From: Haemophilus parainfluenzae
Lineage (GTDB): Bacteria > Pseudomonadota > Gammaproteobacteria > Enterobacterales > Pasteurellaceae
Length of the DNA stretch: 64,000 nt
Assembly: GCF_036288925.1 (NCBI RefSeq)
Contig: NZ_CP127167.1
Coordinates: 1,922,001 to 1,986,000 of the forward strand
Direction: 5' to 3'
Position numbers and translations under genes: made by a program. The notes beneath the pieces were generated by a model. The model did not search any database. It saw nothing but the letters and a program-made list of their open reading frames with translations, and was not told the origin of the DNA. Positions 18,246 to 26,276 of this stretch are shown here, piece by piece (within the stretch, counting starts at the first letter, position 1; each line of letters begins with the position of its first letter).

Positions 18246-18267
18246 TATTTATCCTTGATTAATTATT

Positions 18268-19596
18268 CTATTTTTTTAAGCGTGCTAATAAGTCGCTAGG
18301 CGTAATGTAGCCTATCTGATTCCCATTTTTTAATTGCCCAAATAGATTTAAATCAGCAAGGCGTTTCAAATCTTTTCGTGCGGTGTTTTCGGTTATGTCA
18401 TACTCTCTACTTATTTCCTTAGCTGTAAAAATAGCCCCCGTTTCTTTTGATGCTTTTTGTAGTAGCTGCACTTGTCTATCATTTAGTTTAGGTGTAACGC
18501 TTGTTGTAAATTGTGCAATAGCAGCACTAAAGGCTTTGAAATTGTTTTGTTTATCACTGATATATTTTTCTAAATCGGTAATTGCTCTTTGAATAATTTC
18601 CGCTTGATAGTAAAGAAAATAAGTTAAATCTAAATCGTCAGTTTCTGTGTACAGATATGCGCGCGCATACTTAGCTGGTGCTTCTTTCAGTAACCGACTG
18701 ATAGAAATATATTCAAACAACCAGTAGCCATTTTTTAGCATAAACCAATAAAACAAGGCACGTGCGGTTCTGCCGTTACCATCTCCGAAAGGGTGGATAA
18801 ATCCAACAAGAAAATGAAGTATCATTGCTTTAATTACGGGATGAATAAATTCTGCATCTATGCCGTTGTGATTGGTGTTAGCAAAATCACAAAGGGATTG
18901 CATTAAATTGGGTAAATCTGTTGATTTAGGCGGTTGATAAATGATATTTCCGTCATAATCTGCAATAAAGATTTCATCATCCCCCCTTAATTCGCCCGCT
19001 ATTGCATTATTTTCTATTGCTTGTAGTGTTGCTGTCCTGTGAAGCTTTAAAATCATTTCCATTGAAAGCGGGGTGTTTTTTAATGCGATCGCTTGTTTCA
19101 TTAAGTGGTAGTTATTGGCAATCATCATTTCATCTTTATTGCTTGGTTTCCGCGCTTTCTCTAGCATTTCTTTAGCTACTTTACGCGTAGTTACCGCCCC
19201 CTCAAGTTGTGCGGACGTTATCGCCTCTTCCATAATGAGTGATTTTAACAAGAATCTATTCTGCTCGCTTTGGCTTAACCCCGTAAGATTATTTACGCCA
19301 ATATTTCCACCTGAGGTTTTATCAATGAAGTGTAACAAGGCTTGCAAAGTCGTAGGGACAGCATAAGAAAAATCATACTGCCCAATAGAAAAATGATTCA
19401 GTAATGCACCGCGACTTAATTTTGTAGCTAGCCACGCAAAATCGGTGTTTTTTGTATAAATGCGCTTAAATTTATCCCAATGTAAATAACGTCCCTTTTC
19501 ATCAATAGCTTTATATTGATTCATTAAAAGGATATTTTCAGGTGTAAGCTCTGTTTTTAATAGCTCTATAAGTGGTTTGGGTTTAGATACTTTCAT
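18268..19596 (-). CDS. Fic-domain protein (AMPylator type) with self-inhibitory motif
   Basis: A 442-aa Fic protein expected to transfer AMP to a target protein hydroxyl. The intact active site HPFGDGNGRTAR spans about 268-279. An inhibitory helix motif SAQLEG (about 128-133, pattern S/T-x-x-x-E-G/N) precedes it, marking a class II Fic enzyme. The C-terminal part (about 375-440) looks like a winged helix (ISREYDITENTARKDLKRLA), so it may also bind DNA and autoregulate. No separate antitoxin is needed. It lies in the island's cargo zone, bounded by border repeats. Target unknown; a phage-defence role is inference. Confidence 0.9.
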   Translation of the reverse strand: MKVSKPKPLIELLKTELTPENILLMNQYKAIDEKGRYLHWDKFKRIYTKNTDFAWLATKLSRGALLNHFSIGQYDFSYAVPTTLQALLHFIDKTSGGNIGVNNLTGLSQSEQNRFLLKSLIMEEAITSAQLEGAVTTRKVAKEMLEKARKPSNKDEMMIANNYHLMKQAIALKNTPLSMEMILKLHRTATLQAIENNAIAGELRGDDEIFIADYDGNIIYQPPKSTDLPNLMQSLCDFANTNHNGIDAEFIHPVIKAMILHFLVGFIHPFGDGNGRTARALFYWFMLKNGYWLFEYISISRLLKEAPAKYARAYLYTETDDLDLTYFLYYQAEIIQRAITDLEKYISDKQNNFKAFSAAIAQFTTSVTPKLNDRQVQLLQKASKETGAIFTAKEISREYDITENTARKDLKRLADLNLFGQLKNGNQIGYITPSDLLARLKK

Positions 19597-19697
19597 AACT
19601 CAAGGAACGCAATTTTTAAATATTGCGTTAGTTAAGCATTTTTTTAAAAATTTGTCTATATATACCTGCAGGTATATTTCGGGATATTTTGGATTGC

Positions 19698-19757
19698 CCT
19701 CGCGCGCGTACTGCTGACAAAACTCAATAAAAAAGGCTCAATGCATTGCATAAAGCC
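19698..19757. repeat. CG-rich border repeat, copy C, with terminator
   Basis: CCTCGCGCGCGTACTGCTGA then CAAAACTCAATAAAAAA and hairpin GGCTCAATGCATTGCATAAAGCC read as a 23-base region. It matches copy B closely. It separates the candidate origin from fic. Confidence 0.7.
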
Positions 19758-19862
19758 TTATTCTTACCTCTACCACGTTTTAGTAAAGTTTTACCTATAG
19801 ATCAACCATAGCTATCCACCACCGAAAAAATAAAAAAAGTGTATAGATAACTAAAAAACACT

Positions 19863-20107
19863 GGGCACGCTGGGCATTTGGGCACGCACCTTTAAAATCA
19901 ATAACTTAAATGCGATTTTCGTGCCCAATGCACTGGGCACGGCTGGGCACAAATTGGGCACGGTGAAAGATTGATTATTTTTTGACTGGGCACGGAAGCC
20001 CTAAAATTGGGCACGGAAAGCCTATTTTTGGGCACGGAAAGGGGTAATTTGGGCACGCTATTTTTTATAAGTTATTGATATATTTATATTTTGTTGTTTT
20101 CGTGCCC
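19863..20107. other. GGGCACG repeat array, candidate replication origin
   Basis: GGGCAC(G) occurs at 19863, 19880, 19935, 19945, 19956, 19988, 20009, 20030 and 20051, with inverted CGTGCCC at 19920 and 20101. The last four are exactly 21 bp apart and 19935/19956 also differ by 21. The array is non-coding, lies directly beyond the primase-helicase gene and is followed by very AT-rich DNA (20058-20175). That is the layout of an iteron origin. Function is inferred. Confidence 0.55.
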
Positions 20108-20177
20108 AAAATGCCCAATATTTTTTAACTCATCTACACACGGAAAAAATTTTTTTGTTTTTTTCCGTTGGTGAAAT

Positions 20178-20213
20178 AAAAAAAAGAGCAAATCAATTAT
20201 GATCTGCTCTTTA
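20178..20213 (-). terminator. Terminator of the primase-helicase gene
   Basis: AGAGCA...TGCTCT stem with extended pairing, followed on the minus strand by TTTTTTTTATTTC. Confidence 0.7.
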
Positions 20214-20247
20214 TTATTGATAGCCTGCACCTTTCAAAATAGACTTT

Positions 20248-22440
20248 TTATTCCATTTCTTCGCTTTCCTCGTCCTCGTTTAAGATTTCCAGTACATAAC
20301 ATCGGATAGTTTTTCCTCCGCTTATTGTTTTGGGTAAACGGTTGAGGTATTTACGACCTCTCTCTTTTCCCTGTATCAACATTCCCGCACCCAATAAGAT
20401 TTCATTTGCCTGTTTTTCATTAAAGCCTTTAATAACATCTTGAACGTAAACTTGCGGAAATACCCAATATTTATCGCTATCTTGCTGTTCTTTGCTGTCG
20501 GCTAACTGGCGATAACCTGCCGTGTCGTTCGGTTCTTTCTGATTTGGATTGAAAGGAAAATCTAGAAATCTTGCCCCATTGCGTAAAAGCCAGCCATTCA
20601 CCTGCTCAATGATTTGCTTTTCTTCTCGGGAATGTAGCCCATATTCATTTATCCATTCGTTAAATTCGTGCAGAAGTGCGGTTTTGTTTTCGCTCGTTTC
20701 CCAGCCCGTTAAATGCGTGGCCAACTGTAAAGCGGTTTCTAAAATGGCAAATCGCCCTGCCACTCGTTTTACTTGTGAGCTTGCGTCATTTGGTAGCATA
20801 GCTTGCCATTGTTCGCTTAAACGCTCATATTCAGCCGCTACCGCACTTTTATTTTCAAGTAACCATTCTATCCACGCTCTGCCCATTGTGCCGTAGTAAC
20901 GCCTTGTCATTGCGTTCAAATGGTCGGCATGGGCTTTACCATTGCCAAAATGATAAAACGTGCTAGTAGGCGTGATGGGGATATTTAACAAGCGGACTAA
21001 TTGCCCTGCGTTAGTTTTGATATTGTCTTGTTTTAAATAAAGCTCTAAATCTTGCTCACCCGTAGAAAATGCCAAAATCCGCCAGCGGTTTAGTTCTCTG
21101 TTTCCGCCGTCTTTTGCACCTTGTATTTTTCCCACACCATTAAATAACGCATAGGCGGTTTGCTCTACGTGCTTTTTGCTTGCCCCTTGTCCGATTTCAT
21201 CAAGAGGAATAAAGCCATCATTACGCGCAGAAGCCTCGTTAATCAATCCTAGGCTTGTTCCGTTCCACGATAAACGGATTAAATCAGGCTCTCCATAAAT
21301 TGAACTCGCAATATTGGCTATGGTGGTCTTTCCTGCACTGGATTTACCGAACAAATGCACACCAAAACTTTCCGCCCCAATTAAGCCAATCAACGGGGCA
21401 GATAAAGAACAAGCCACGCCTAGCATCATTGAATGATTGCCTCGTAGATATTGCCCTATTTCCCTCTGCCAGTCGCTTAACGTGCCTTTGGCTTGATAGC
21501 CTGCACTGGTGGCTGATTTGCTGTCGAAATAAATAGGGCGTTCAGGTTGCCCCAATACTTCGCCACTCGGCAGCACGTAGGCGTTAAAGTCTGATTGCCA
21601 ACCCGTTTCATTCACGATTTGATAAATCGGCTTGTTCTGGGTATCTTGCAGAAAATCCGCTAAATGCGGTTTTAAGCGTTGGCTATTGGTAATTCTTAAC
21701 CCGTTTTGTTTGAGTAATTGCCAGCCTGCACGCTCACCAATATCCGCCCATGGTAAAGCAATTAAAATCGGCTCGGGCTTGCCTTGTGCATGAAATGAAA
21801 GCATTGAAAAATAATCGCTCTCGGAAAGTCCAATCCCCACTACATCAACACAATCAGCCAACCATTCGCATTTATCCATCATTTCGCCCGTGTCCTTGTC
21901 TAACTTCGGCACAACCCTAAAAAGCCCCTCTACGCCGTTTTCTTTGCGTTTTTCGGTGTAGGGCTGGTGATTATCTCGGACAGGTTCACAAATTGGCTTA
22001 ATTTCCCCATGATAGGTTTCACCATTGCGTAGCCGTTGAATATATCGGCTTACATCATCCAGTAATTCGCCCGCCTCATTGCAATAAATAACACTCTCTG
22101 CGCTGGTGGTCTGCACGATATTTAAATAAATTCGCTCAAGCGTTTCATTTGAGAGTGCTACGCCATTATTTGCCTGTATTAAGCGGATATACTGGGTATT
22201 TTTAGGCGCAATGCGATAGCTTTCTATCTGCTCTAAAATCTCACTATCCACCACCACACAAGGAAATAATTTCCCTTGCTCGCCGAGTGTGTTTTCTAGC
22301 TCTATTTCTACCGCACTTTTACCCATTTCATTAAAATGCTTTGCAATGGCTTGTGCTTGCGTGCCTATGCAGATAGTCACAAGACTTTGACCTGTGGGGT
22401 CTTGCTGTTTAGCGTAAGGGGCATTGATTAATTTAGCCAT
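20248..22440 (-). CDS. DUF927-type primase-helicase of the island
   Basis: A 730-aa replication protein. Residues about 170-430 match DUF927, with Walker A GKSSAGKTT (365-373) and a Walker B-like FIPLDEIGQG near 412-421, so it is a probable ATP-driven helicase. The first 150 residues (VTICIGTQAQAIAKHF near 21-36) may be the end of a TOPRIM-like primase part. The C-terminus carries a likely winged DNA-binding region. It is the only replication enzyme of the island and lies next to the GGGCACG array, its probable origin. Two uptake signals lie inside (near 20672 and 20842). Confidence 0.8.
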   Translation of the reverse strand: MAKLINAPYAKQQDPTGQSLVTICIGTQAQAIAKHFNEMGKSAVEIELENTLGEQGKLFPCVVVDSEILEQIESYRIAPKNTQYIRLIQANNGVALSNETLERIYLNIVQTTSAESVIYCNEAGELLDDVSRYIQRLRNGETYHGEIKPICEPVRDNHQPYTEKRKENGVEGLFRVVPKLDKDTGEMMDKCEWLADCVDVVGIGLSESDYFSMLSFHAQGKPEPILIALPWADIGERAGWQLLKQNGLRITNSQRLKPHLADFLQDTQNKPIYQIVNETGWQSDFNAYVLPSGEVLGQPERPIYFDSKSATSAGYQAKGTLSDWQREIGQYLRGNHSMMLGVACSLSAPLIGLIGAESFGVHLFGKSSAGKTTIANIASSIYGEPDLIRLSWNGTSLGLINEASARNDGFIPLDEIGQGASKKHVEQTAYALFNGVGKIQGAKDGGNRELNRWRILAFSTGEQDLELYLKQDNIKTNAGQLVRLLNIPITPTSTFYHFGNGKAHADHLNAMTRRYYGTMGRAWIEWLLENKSAVAAEYERLSEQWQAMLPNDASSQVKRVAGRFAILETALQLATHLTGWETSENKTALLHEFNEWINEYGLHSREEKQIIEQVNGWLLRNGARFLDFPFNPNQKEPNDTAGYRQLADSKEQQDSDKYWVFPQVYVQDVIKGFNEKQANEILLGAGMLIQGKERGRKYLNRLPKTISGGKTIRCYVLEILNEDEESEEME

Positions 22441-22821
22441 TTCTTGCCCCCTTGCGCTGCATCAATCCCTAATCCAATTCCCGCACATTGCTTAAATAAA
22501 AATGCGTCCTTGAACTGAATCACTCTAATTTGTGCAGTAGGGTAGAGTGTTTTGAAAGGTGCAATCGCCTCCTCTAAACCTGCAGGTTCTCTTTTCCCCT
22601 CTGCGTGAATAAGGGGGTGCGCGTGCATTGCCTAAGCTAATTTCTAGCGTGTAGTGATTTAAATTAATCTCCTTAATCTTCGTAAGTTTCCCCTGCAGGG
22701 TATAAGCGCGATGAAGAATTAAAATATCCCCTTTGCTTTCTCGCATTGCGATAACAATCGGCATAAAAGCATCCTCAAAAACGTGATGGCCAGCCGTTAA
22801 AATAAAGGCGGTTTTACTCAT
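22428..22821 (-). pseudogene. Small island gene split by an apparent frameshift
   Basis: Two overlapping frames read as one protein of about 130 aa: MSKTAFILTAGHHVFEDAFM down to LEISLGNA in the first, then HPLIHAEGKREPAGLEEAIA to GKKWLN in the second. The switch falls at a run of five Cs near 22612-22620. The second frame also has an ATG at 22628 but no ribosome site. Possible causes are an indel, a read error or programmed frameshifting. The family is unknown. Its end overlaps the primase-helicase start, so the two were coupled. Confidence 0.5.
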
Positions 22822-23302
22822 TGCTCACCCCCTGTAATCTCTCACTCTTAACTCGTTCAATATTGAGGCGGTTTATTTGTGTGATCACTTCTTCAAACTT
22901 ATGAATCAAATAGCCGTTAGCTTGATTAAAGTCTTTTAGGGTAATTTGATTGTCTCGGCAAAATGTTATCCCTTGAGATTTAGCCAGCGCATTAAAGAGC
23001 TTGCCACCAGCTTTTAATCGGTCGATTAAGTCCATCATTTCATCACGCATTTTTAGCTTATGATGAAAATCATCGGGGTAAACGTCTAAACAACGTTGGT
23101 TACTGTCTAAAATCAGCTTAAATTGGCGTGTAAGCTGGGCAAATTGAAAGGCTAAGGGATTAGCGTATAGTTTGCTTTTAACCTCGCTACGTGCGTTTCC
23201 TTGCGTATTTTTAACCGATTCATTTTTGGTTTCGTTGTTGCTGGTGGCTTTATGGTTAGCTTTCCACTGCTCAAGCTGTGCCATTGCATTAGTTGGTTTC
23301 AT
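22814..23302 (-). CDS. Hypothetical island protein, 162 aa
   Basis: Not recognised. It is a basic, helical-looking protein with a low-complexity polar stretch (about 17-45, rich in Asn, Lys and Thr) and a C-terminal half that could form coiled coils (FEEVITQINRLNIERVKSER near 136-155). It overlaps its neighbours by a few bases on both sides, so it is firmly within the primase operon. A replication or regulatory accessory role is only a guess from position. Confidence 0.6.
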   Translation of the reverse strand: MKPTNAMAQLEQWKANHKATSNNETKNESVKNTQGNARSEVKSKLYANPLAFQFAQLTRQFKLILDSNQRCLDVYPDDFHHKLKMRDEMMDLIDRLKAGGKLFNALAKSQGITFCRDNQITLKDFNQANGYLIHKFEEVITQINRLNIERVKSERLQGVSNE

Positions 23303-23495
23303 TTTCTCCCCCTTTCAAAACCGTGATCACTTCTAACACTCGACCTAAAATATCGGTTTGCCCTATTTCGTGCTTGCATCTGATTTTTGCCTGTAACGCC
23401 TCTCTAAGCGTGCCATATTCGCCTGCTATGAATTGGTCGCCATCGTCATAAACAAAGATTAATTGATAGGGTAGGTTCACTTGATTAATCATCAT
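23289..23495 (-). CDS. Hypothetical island protein, about 68 aa
   Basis: A small acidic protein with YQLIFVYDDGDQFIAGEYGT near the start; family not recognised. I prefer the ATG at 23495 (GGGAG ten bases upstream) to the ATG at 23513. It overlaps the gene on each side, indicating a tightly packed operon. Confidence 0.5.
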   Translation of the reverse strand: MMINQVNLPYQLIFVYDDGDQFIAGEYGTLREALQAKIRCKHEIGQTDILGRVLEVITVLKGGENETN

Positions 23496-23856
23496 TTCTT
23501 TCAATCTCCCCATCTAAGCCACCAGCAAGATAATATTCGCTTAAGCTAGCGGTTTCTCTTAACGCATTGAGTAGATAGGCATTTGCCTTGATTAATCCCC
23601 CGATATGTTTCACGTTATCGTTACTCATTGCCTCGCGTGTAAAATCCTGCTCTGTGTCGGCAAGATTGCCTAATGTTTGCATTAAGTCGCCTAAGTGCAT
23701 CAATCCATATTCGATAGATTCACATAACATTTCAGATTCATTGCACAAGTCTGTTAATTTTTCCTTGCTTATTGGTACAGGGATTTGCTTATAGTTGTTA
23801 ATGTCATTAAATTCCGCTATTTCTTGTAGTGCAGATAAAATTGATTGATTAAACAT
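23485..23856 (-). CDS. Hypothetical island protein, 123 aa
   Basis: Not recognised. The sequence is acidic and predominantly helical (MLCESIEYGLMHLGDLMQTL near 43-62) with no signal peptide or membrane segment, so it is probably cytosolic. It overlaps the Icd-like gene upstream by eight bases and the 68-aa gene downstream by eleven. Codon use is like the rest of the island. Confidence 0.55.
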   Translation of the reverse strand: MFNQSILSALQEIAEFNDINNYKQIPVPISKEKLTDLCNESEMLCESIEYGLMHLGDLMQTLGNLADTEQDFTREAMSNDNVKHIGGLIKANAYLLNALRETASLSEYYLAGGLDGEIERNDD

Positions 23857-24703
23857 TTGCGCCCCCTTGTGCTGAAGATACAGAAAGGGTAGGAAGTGCC
23901 GCTAAAGTGCGGTTGTTTTTGGGGTAGATTTTCATTGTTGGATTTCCGATAGATTTAGTTAATGTAAGAGTATCGCCCGTAAATGGGTGCGATACAGACT
24001 CAACTACCGCTATCGAACGGCTAGCCTTATTCGTGCGGATAAACTCCGCCTTATTTCGGCTTATCATCTGTACCGCAAATTCGATATAAGACAACGTGCC
24101 TAATTTTTTAGGAACGTGCAAGGAATGAATTTTAGGTAAAAAAATACCGCATTGATAAGGGTTGCGGTTGCCCTCGATAGTAGTAGTGCTTTCAATACTA
24201 CCTGTATCTTCACATTTCGGCAAGCTGTGATTATTTACAGAAAGAGGAGAGCGTACCGCTAAAGTGCGGTTGTTTTGAGGATTGATTCTCGCCACCACCG
24301 CAATAAAACGATAATCAGCAGATAGGCTCAAGCGTGCCTGTTCTTCGGTGGTGGAATTAAGAGATATGACGCATAAGTTAAAATGCGCTTGTGTGCGATT
24401 GACGCAAAGAAATTTGTAGATCATTTCTGCGGTGTCCTTGTATAAATTTTCAGGAACTACCGCTAGACTTCTCACGGTCGGGCGGTAGAACGTAACAAGG
24501 TGAGAAACTGCCATACAAGGAAGACAGCCCGTCATAGACGGCTCATTACGCTCTACCATTGAAGAATAAATTGTTGATAAATGTTGAAACAAAATCCGCA
24601 ATTTATTTTGAGGTGTGCGAATGTTACGAACAAAAAAAGCACGGTTTAATGGCGTGCTATCGTTCGCCTTGTATAAATTCAGCTTCTCACGGCTGACAAT
24701 CAC
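23849..24703 (-). CDS. Icd-like phage protein, uptake-signal-derived repeats inside
   Basis: A 284-codon frame from a GTG start. It contains EEQARLSLSADYRFIAVVAR near 119-138, which is the pattern of host cell division inhibitor Icd-like proteins of phages and satellites. Two segments, PQNNRTLAVRSPLS and PKNNRTLAALPTLS, are encoded by Haemophilus uptake signals (near 24259 and 23903). The N-terminal 80 residues are less convincing and the true start may be internal, near DTAEMIYKFLCVNRTQ. Function is unproven. Confidence 0.45.
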   Translation of the reverse strand: MIVSREKLNLYKANDSTPLNRAFFVRNIRTPQNKLRILFQHLSTIYSSMVERNEPSMTGCLPCMAVSHLVTFYRPTVRSLAVVPENLYKDTAEMIYKFLCVNRTQAHFNLCVISLNSTTEEQARLSLSADYRFIAVVARINPQNNRTLAVRSPLSVNNHSLPKCEDTGSIESTTTIEGNRNPYQCGIFLPKIHSLHVPKKLGTLSYIEFAVQMISRNKAEFIRTNKASRSIAVVESVSHPFTGDTLTLTKSIGNPTMKIYPKNNRTLAALPTLSVSSAQGGANV

Positions 24704-24787
24704 TTTTTCTGATTGCGAGGAAATAATGCCATTTTGTGATAAGGTTGTAAAGAGGTTTCACAGAACAGGAAGAATAATTAGAATATC

Positions 24788-24884
24788 CTCAAGCCATAAA
24801 CGATAGGGCATAGCACGTTACGGACGTTAAGCAGGTGCCAGTTGTGAACCAAGCACTATGTGAGTTTATGGCTTCTTTTTCTTT
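24788..24884 (+). ncRNA. Candidate structured RNA with long-range stem and U-run
   Basis: AAGCCATAAAC at 24791-24801 pairs perfectly with GTTTATGGCTT at 24864-24874. Inner CATAG/CTATG can add a second helix. On the plus strand the outer stem is followed by CTTTTTCTTTT, a terminator-like end. No protein gene explains the segment. It lies antisense to the operon direction between two island genes. P4-type satellites use a small structured RNA for immunity, which makes this worth testing. Confidence 0.35.
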
Positions 24885-24925
24885 TAGAGTTTCATCATTT
24901 GATAATAAGCATTGCGCTTACTTTT

Positions 24926-25294
24926 TCAGGAACTAATTCCGCAAAGTGGTAAATCATCTAAATTTTCATAGCTGGTTATATCCCACTCCTGAAATATGTC
25001 ATTAAACCCACCCAAATGAGCCATAGAGGTTTTTTTATAGGTAGTTAGTAGGATTATTAGGGTATCTAGTTTTTCTCGCTCTGTGAGCGTTTTATCGCCA
25101 TTTATGCGCATTAGTGCAGAGTCGGCATTATTAGCCCCATCAACTATCGCTATAGGTAAATCTATATTTAGCTGGTGGTTATGAACTGTATAAGCTGTTT
25201 TGCCTTGAGATATGCACCGAGAAATGAAGTTATTTTGACTTAGTGTAACGAGTAGCGACCTGCCGTCTTGCCATCGGCATTGTAAGGCTTTCAA
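24926..25294 (-). CDS. Hypothetical island protein, 122 aa, TTG start coupled to a leader peptide
   Basis: Not recognised. It begins at TTG (25294) whose first two bases overlap the TGA of a 23-codon leader frame (25291-25362) that has a good ribosome site, so translation is probably coupled. The protein is mixed, with SLLVTLSQNNFISRCISQGK near 13-32 and an acidic C-terminus. It is the first gene after the GTTAACTGAGTTAAC palindromes, which may control it. Confidence 0.5.
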   Translation of the reverse strand: MKALQCRWQDGRSLLVTLSQNNFISRCISQGKTAYTVHNHQLNIDLPIAIVDGANNADSALMRINGDKTLTEREKLDTLIILLTTYKKTSMAHLGGFNDIFQEWDITSYENLDDLPLCGISS

Positions 25295-25362
25295 GCTTTG
25301 TCTGTTTGCTCTGCGTGTAATTGAATAGCTAAACTTTTAGCCTGTTGAATTAATAGATTCAT
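25291..25362 (-). CDS. Leader peptide, 23 aa
   Basis: Reads MNLLIQQAKSLAIQLHAEQT then DKA and stop. The ATG is preceded by GGAGCATTTAAA. Its stop overlaps the TTG of the next gene. It could be a coupling leader or the true N-terminus of the next protein after a frameshift. Confidence 0.45.
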   Translation of the reverse strand: MNLLIQQAKSLAIQLHAEQTDKA

Positions 25363-25425
25363 TTTAAATGCTCCAAGTTTTATGCTACTACCTAATCTTA
25401 GACAAGATAATTTAGATTTTTTGAT

Positions 25426-25559
25426 GTTAACTGAGTTAACCAATGATGTTAACTGAGTTAACCAGTTTGTTTATTTTGTAATCAATGTTTTGGTCTATAG
25501 GTTAACTGAGTTTACCTGTCAGAGCATTTTTCTTCGTCTCATAGGTTAACTGAGTTAAC
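25426..25559. promoter_or_regulatory. Four palindromic sites GTTAACTGAGTTAAC
   Basis: Copies at 25426-25440, 25448-25462, 25501-25515 (one base different) and 25545-25559. Each is a near-perfect palindrome, as expected for a dimeric regulator or initiator. They fill the gap between the winged-helix-like gene and the leader of the replication-side operon. Confidence 0.65.
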
Positions 25560-25683
25560 ACCTATATATATTATATGCCATAGGCTATGTTTTTTTATTG
25601 TGTTTTTTATCTGTAAAATTATTGAAAAAATGAACGATAAATACAGTTTGGTCTTCGACAAAAAAATTTTGGCTCACACAAAT

Positions 25684-26109
25684 TCAATACCTCTTCCACT
25701 TATCGCTCGCTCTTTCAGTTGCTTTAATTGAAATACCTGCTTTGTTCACATCATTTAGCGGAAAGCACGTTAAGGCATAAAGCGAACATTGATTCTTGCC
25801 ACCTTGTCGAGTGACCTCCAAAAAATCGGCTTCACTTAATTCATCAAGTGCTTTTTTCAATCCCGGCTTAGATAATCCAAAGGTTTCTTTAGCTTTATTC
25901 AGTGGAGCGGATAAGTCACCATTATTGATTTTGTTGTAAAGCCCTATCATCCTCATTAATACCCATCGTGCCGCAAGACTTAACTGTCCGACTTCTTTAC
26001 TGTTGATCATATCATGGCGTAACATCGAGTAAGTGCTGCCATTTGTGAATCGCTTAAATTCATTTTTCTTTTTCGAACTTCTGCCTTTTCTTTCTGCGTA
26101 ACTCTTCAT
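25684..26109 (-). CDS. Winged-helix-like island protein, 141 aa
   Basis: A basic protein whose middle part (LSLAARWVLMRMIGLYNKIN near 42-61, then LNKAKETFGLSKPGLKKALDEL near 69-90) looks like a winged-helix DNA-binding domain seen in plasmid and phage replication or regulation proteins. It is encoded just before the four GTTAACTGAGTTAAC palindromes and is the best local candidate to bind them. Family not firmly recognised. Confidence 0.55.
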   Translation of the reverse strand: MKSYAERKGRSSKKKNEFKRFTNGSTYSMLRHDMINSKEVGQLSLAARWVLMRMIGLYNKINNGDLSAPLNKAKETFGLSKPGLKKALDELSEADFLEVTRQGGKNQCSLYALTCFPLNDVNKAGISIKATERASDKWKRY

Positions 26110-26140
26110 ATAATAAACTCGTTCAATTGATATTTAATCT

Positions 26141-26172
26141 TGCCTATGCCCATTCTTGTGAAAGCATAGGCA
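26141..26172 (+). terminator. Hairpin with U-run on the plus strand
   Basis: TGCCTATGC / GCATAGGCA stem followed by TTTTTGTTTT on the plus strand, between two minus-strand genes. It may stop opposing transcripts; on the minus strand it lacks a T-run. Confidence 0.45.
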
Positions 26173-26180
26173 TTTTTGTT

Positions 26181-26264
26181 TTATAGGGTTGATGCAAGGC
26201 TAAAAGCCACCAGCAATAAGGCGATAAAGATTAGAAATTGAATCATCTCGGTAAAGTCATTCAT
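26181..26264 (-). CDS. Small single-helix membrane peptide, 27 aa
   Basis: Reads MNDFTEMIQFLIFIALLLVA then FSLASTL and stop. ATG is preceded by AAAGGAGAAACACA, one of the best ribosome sites in the island, and it begins 12 bases after the antirepressor gene. One hydrophobic helix spans about residues 8-24. Too small for a family call; small membrane peptides of phages can be holin-like or modulators of host envelope proteins. Confidence 0.5.
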   Translation of the reverse strand: MNDFTEMIQFLIFIALLLVAFSLASTL

Positions 26265-26276
26265 TGTGTTTCTCCT

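Noticed and set aside
19863..20107. GGGCACG repeats as a CRISPR array
   Set aside because: Repeats are only 7 bases, spacers are irregular and mostly too short, and no cas gene is nearby.
24615..24806. Plus-strand 63-codon frame opposite the Icd-like gene
   Set aside because: No ribosome site and no recognisable protein; I prefer a structured RNA explanation for its downstream part.
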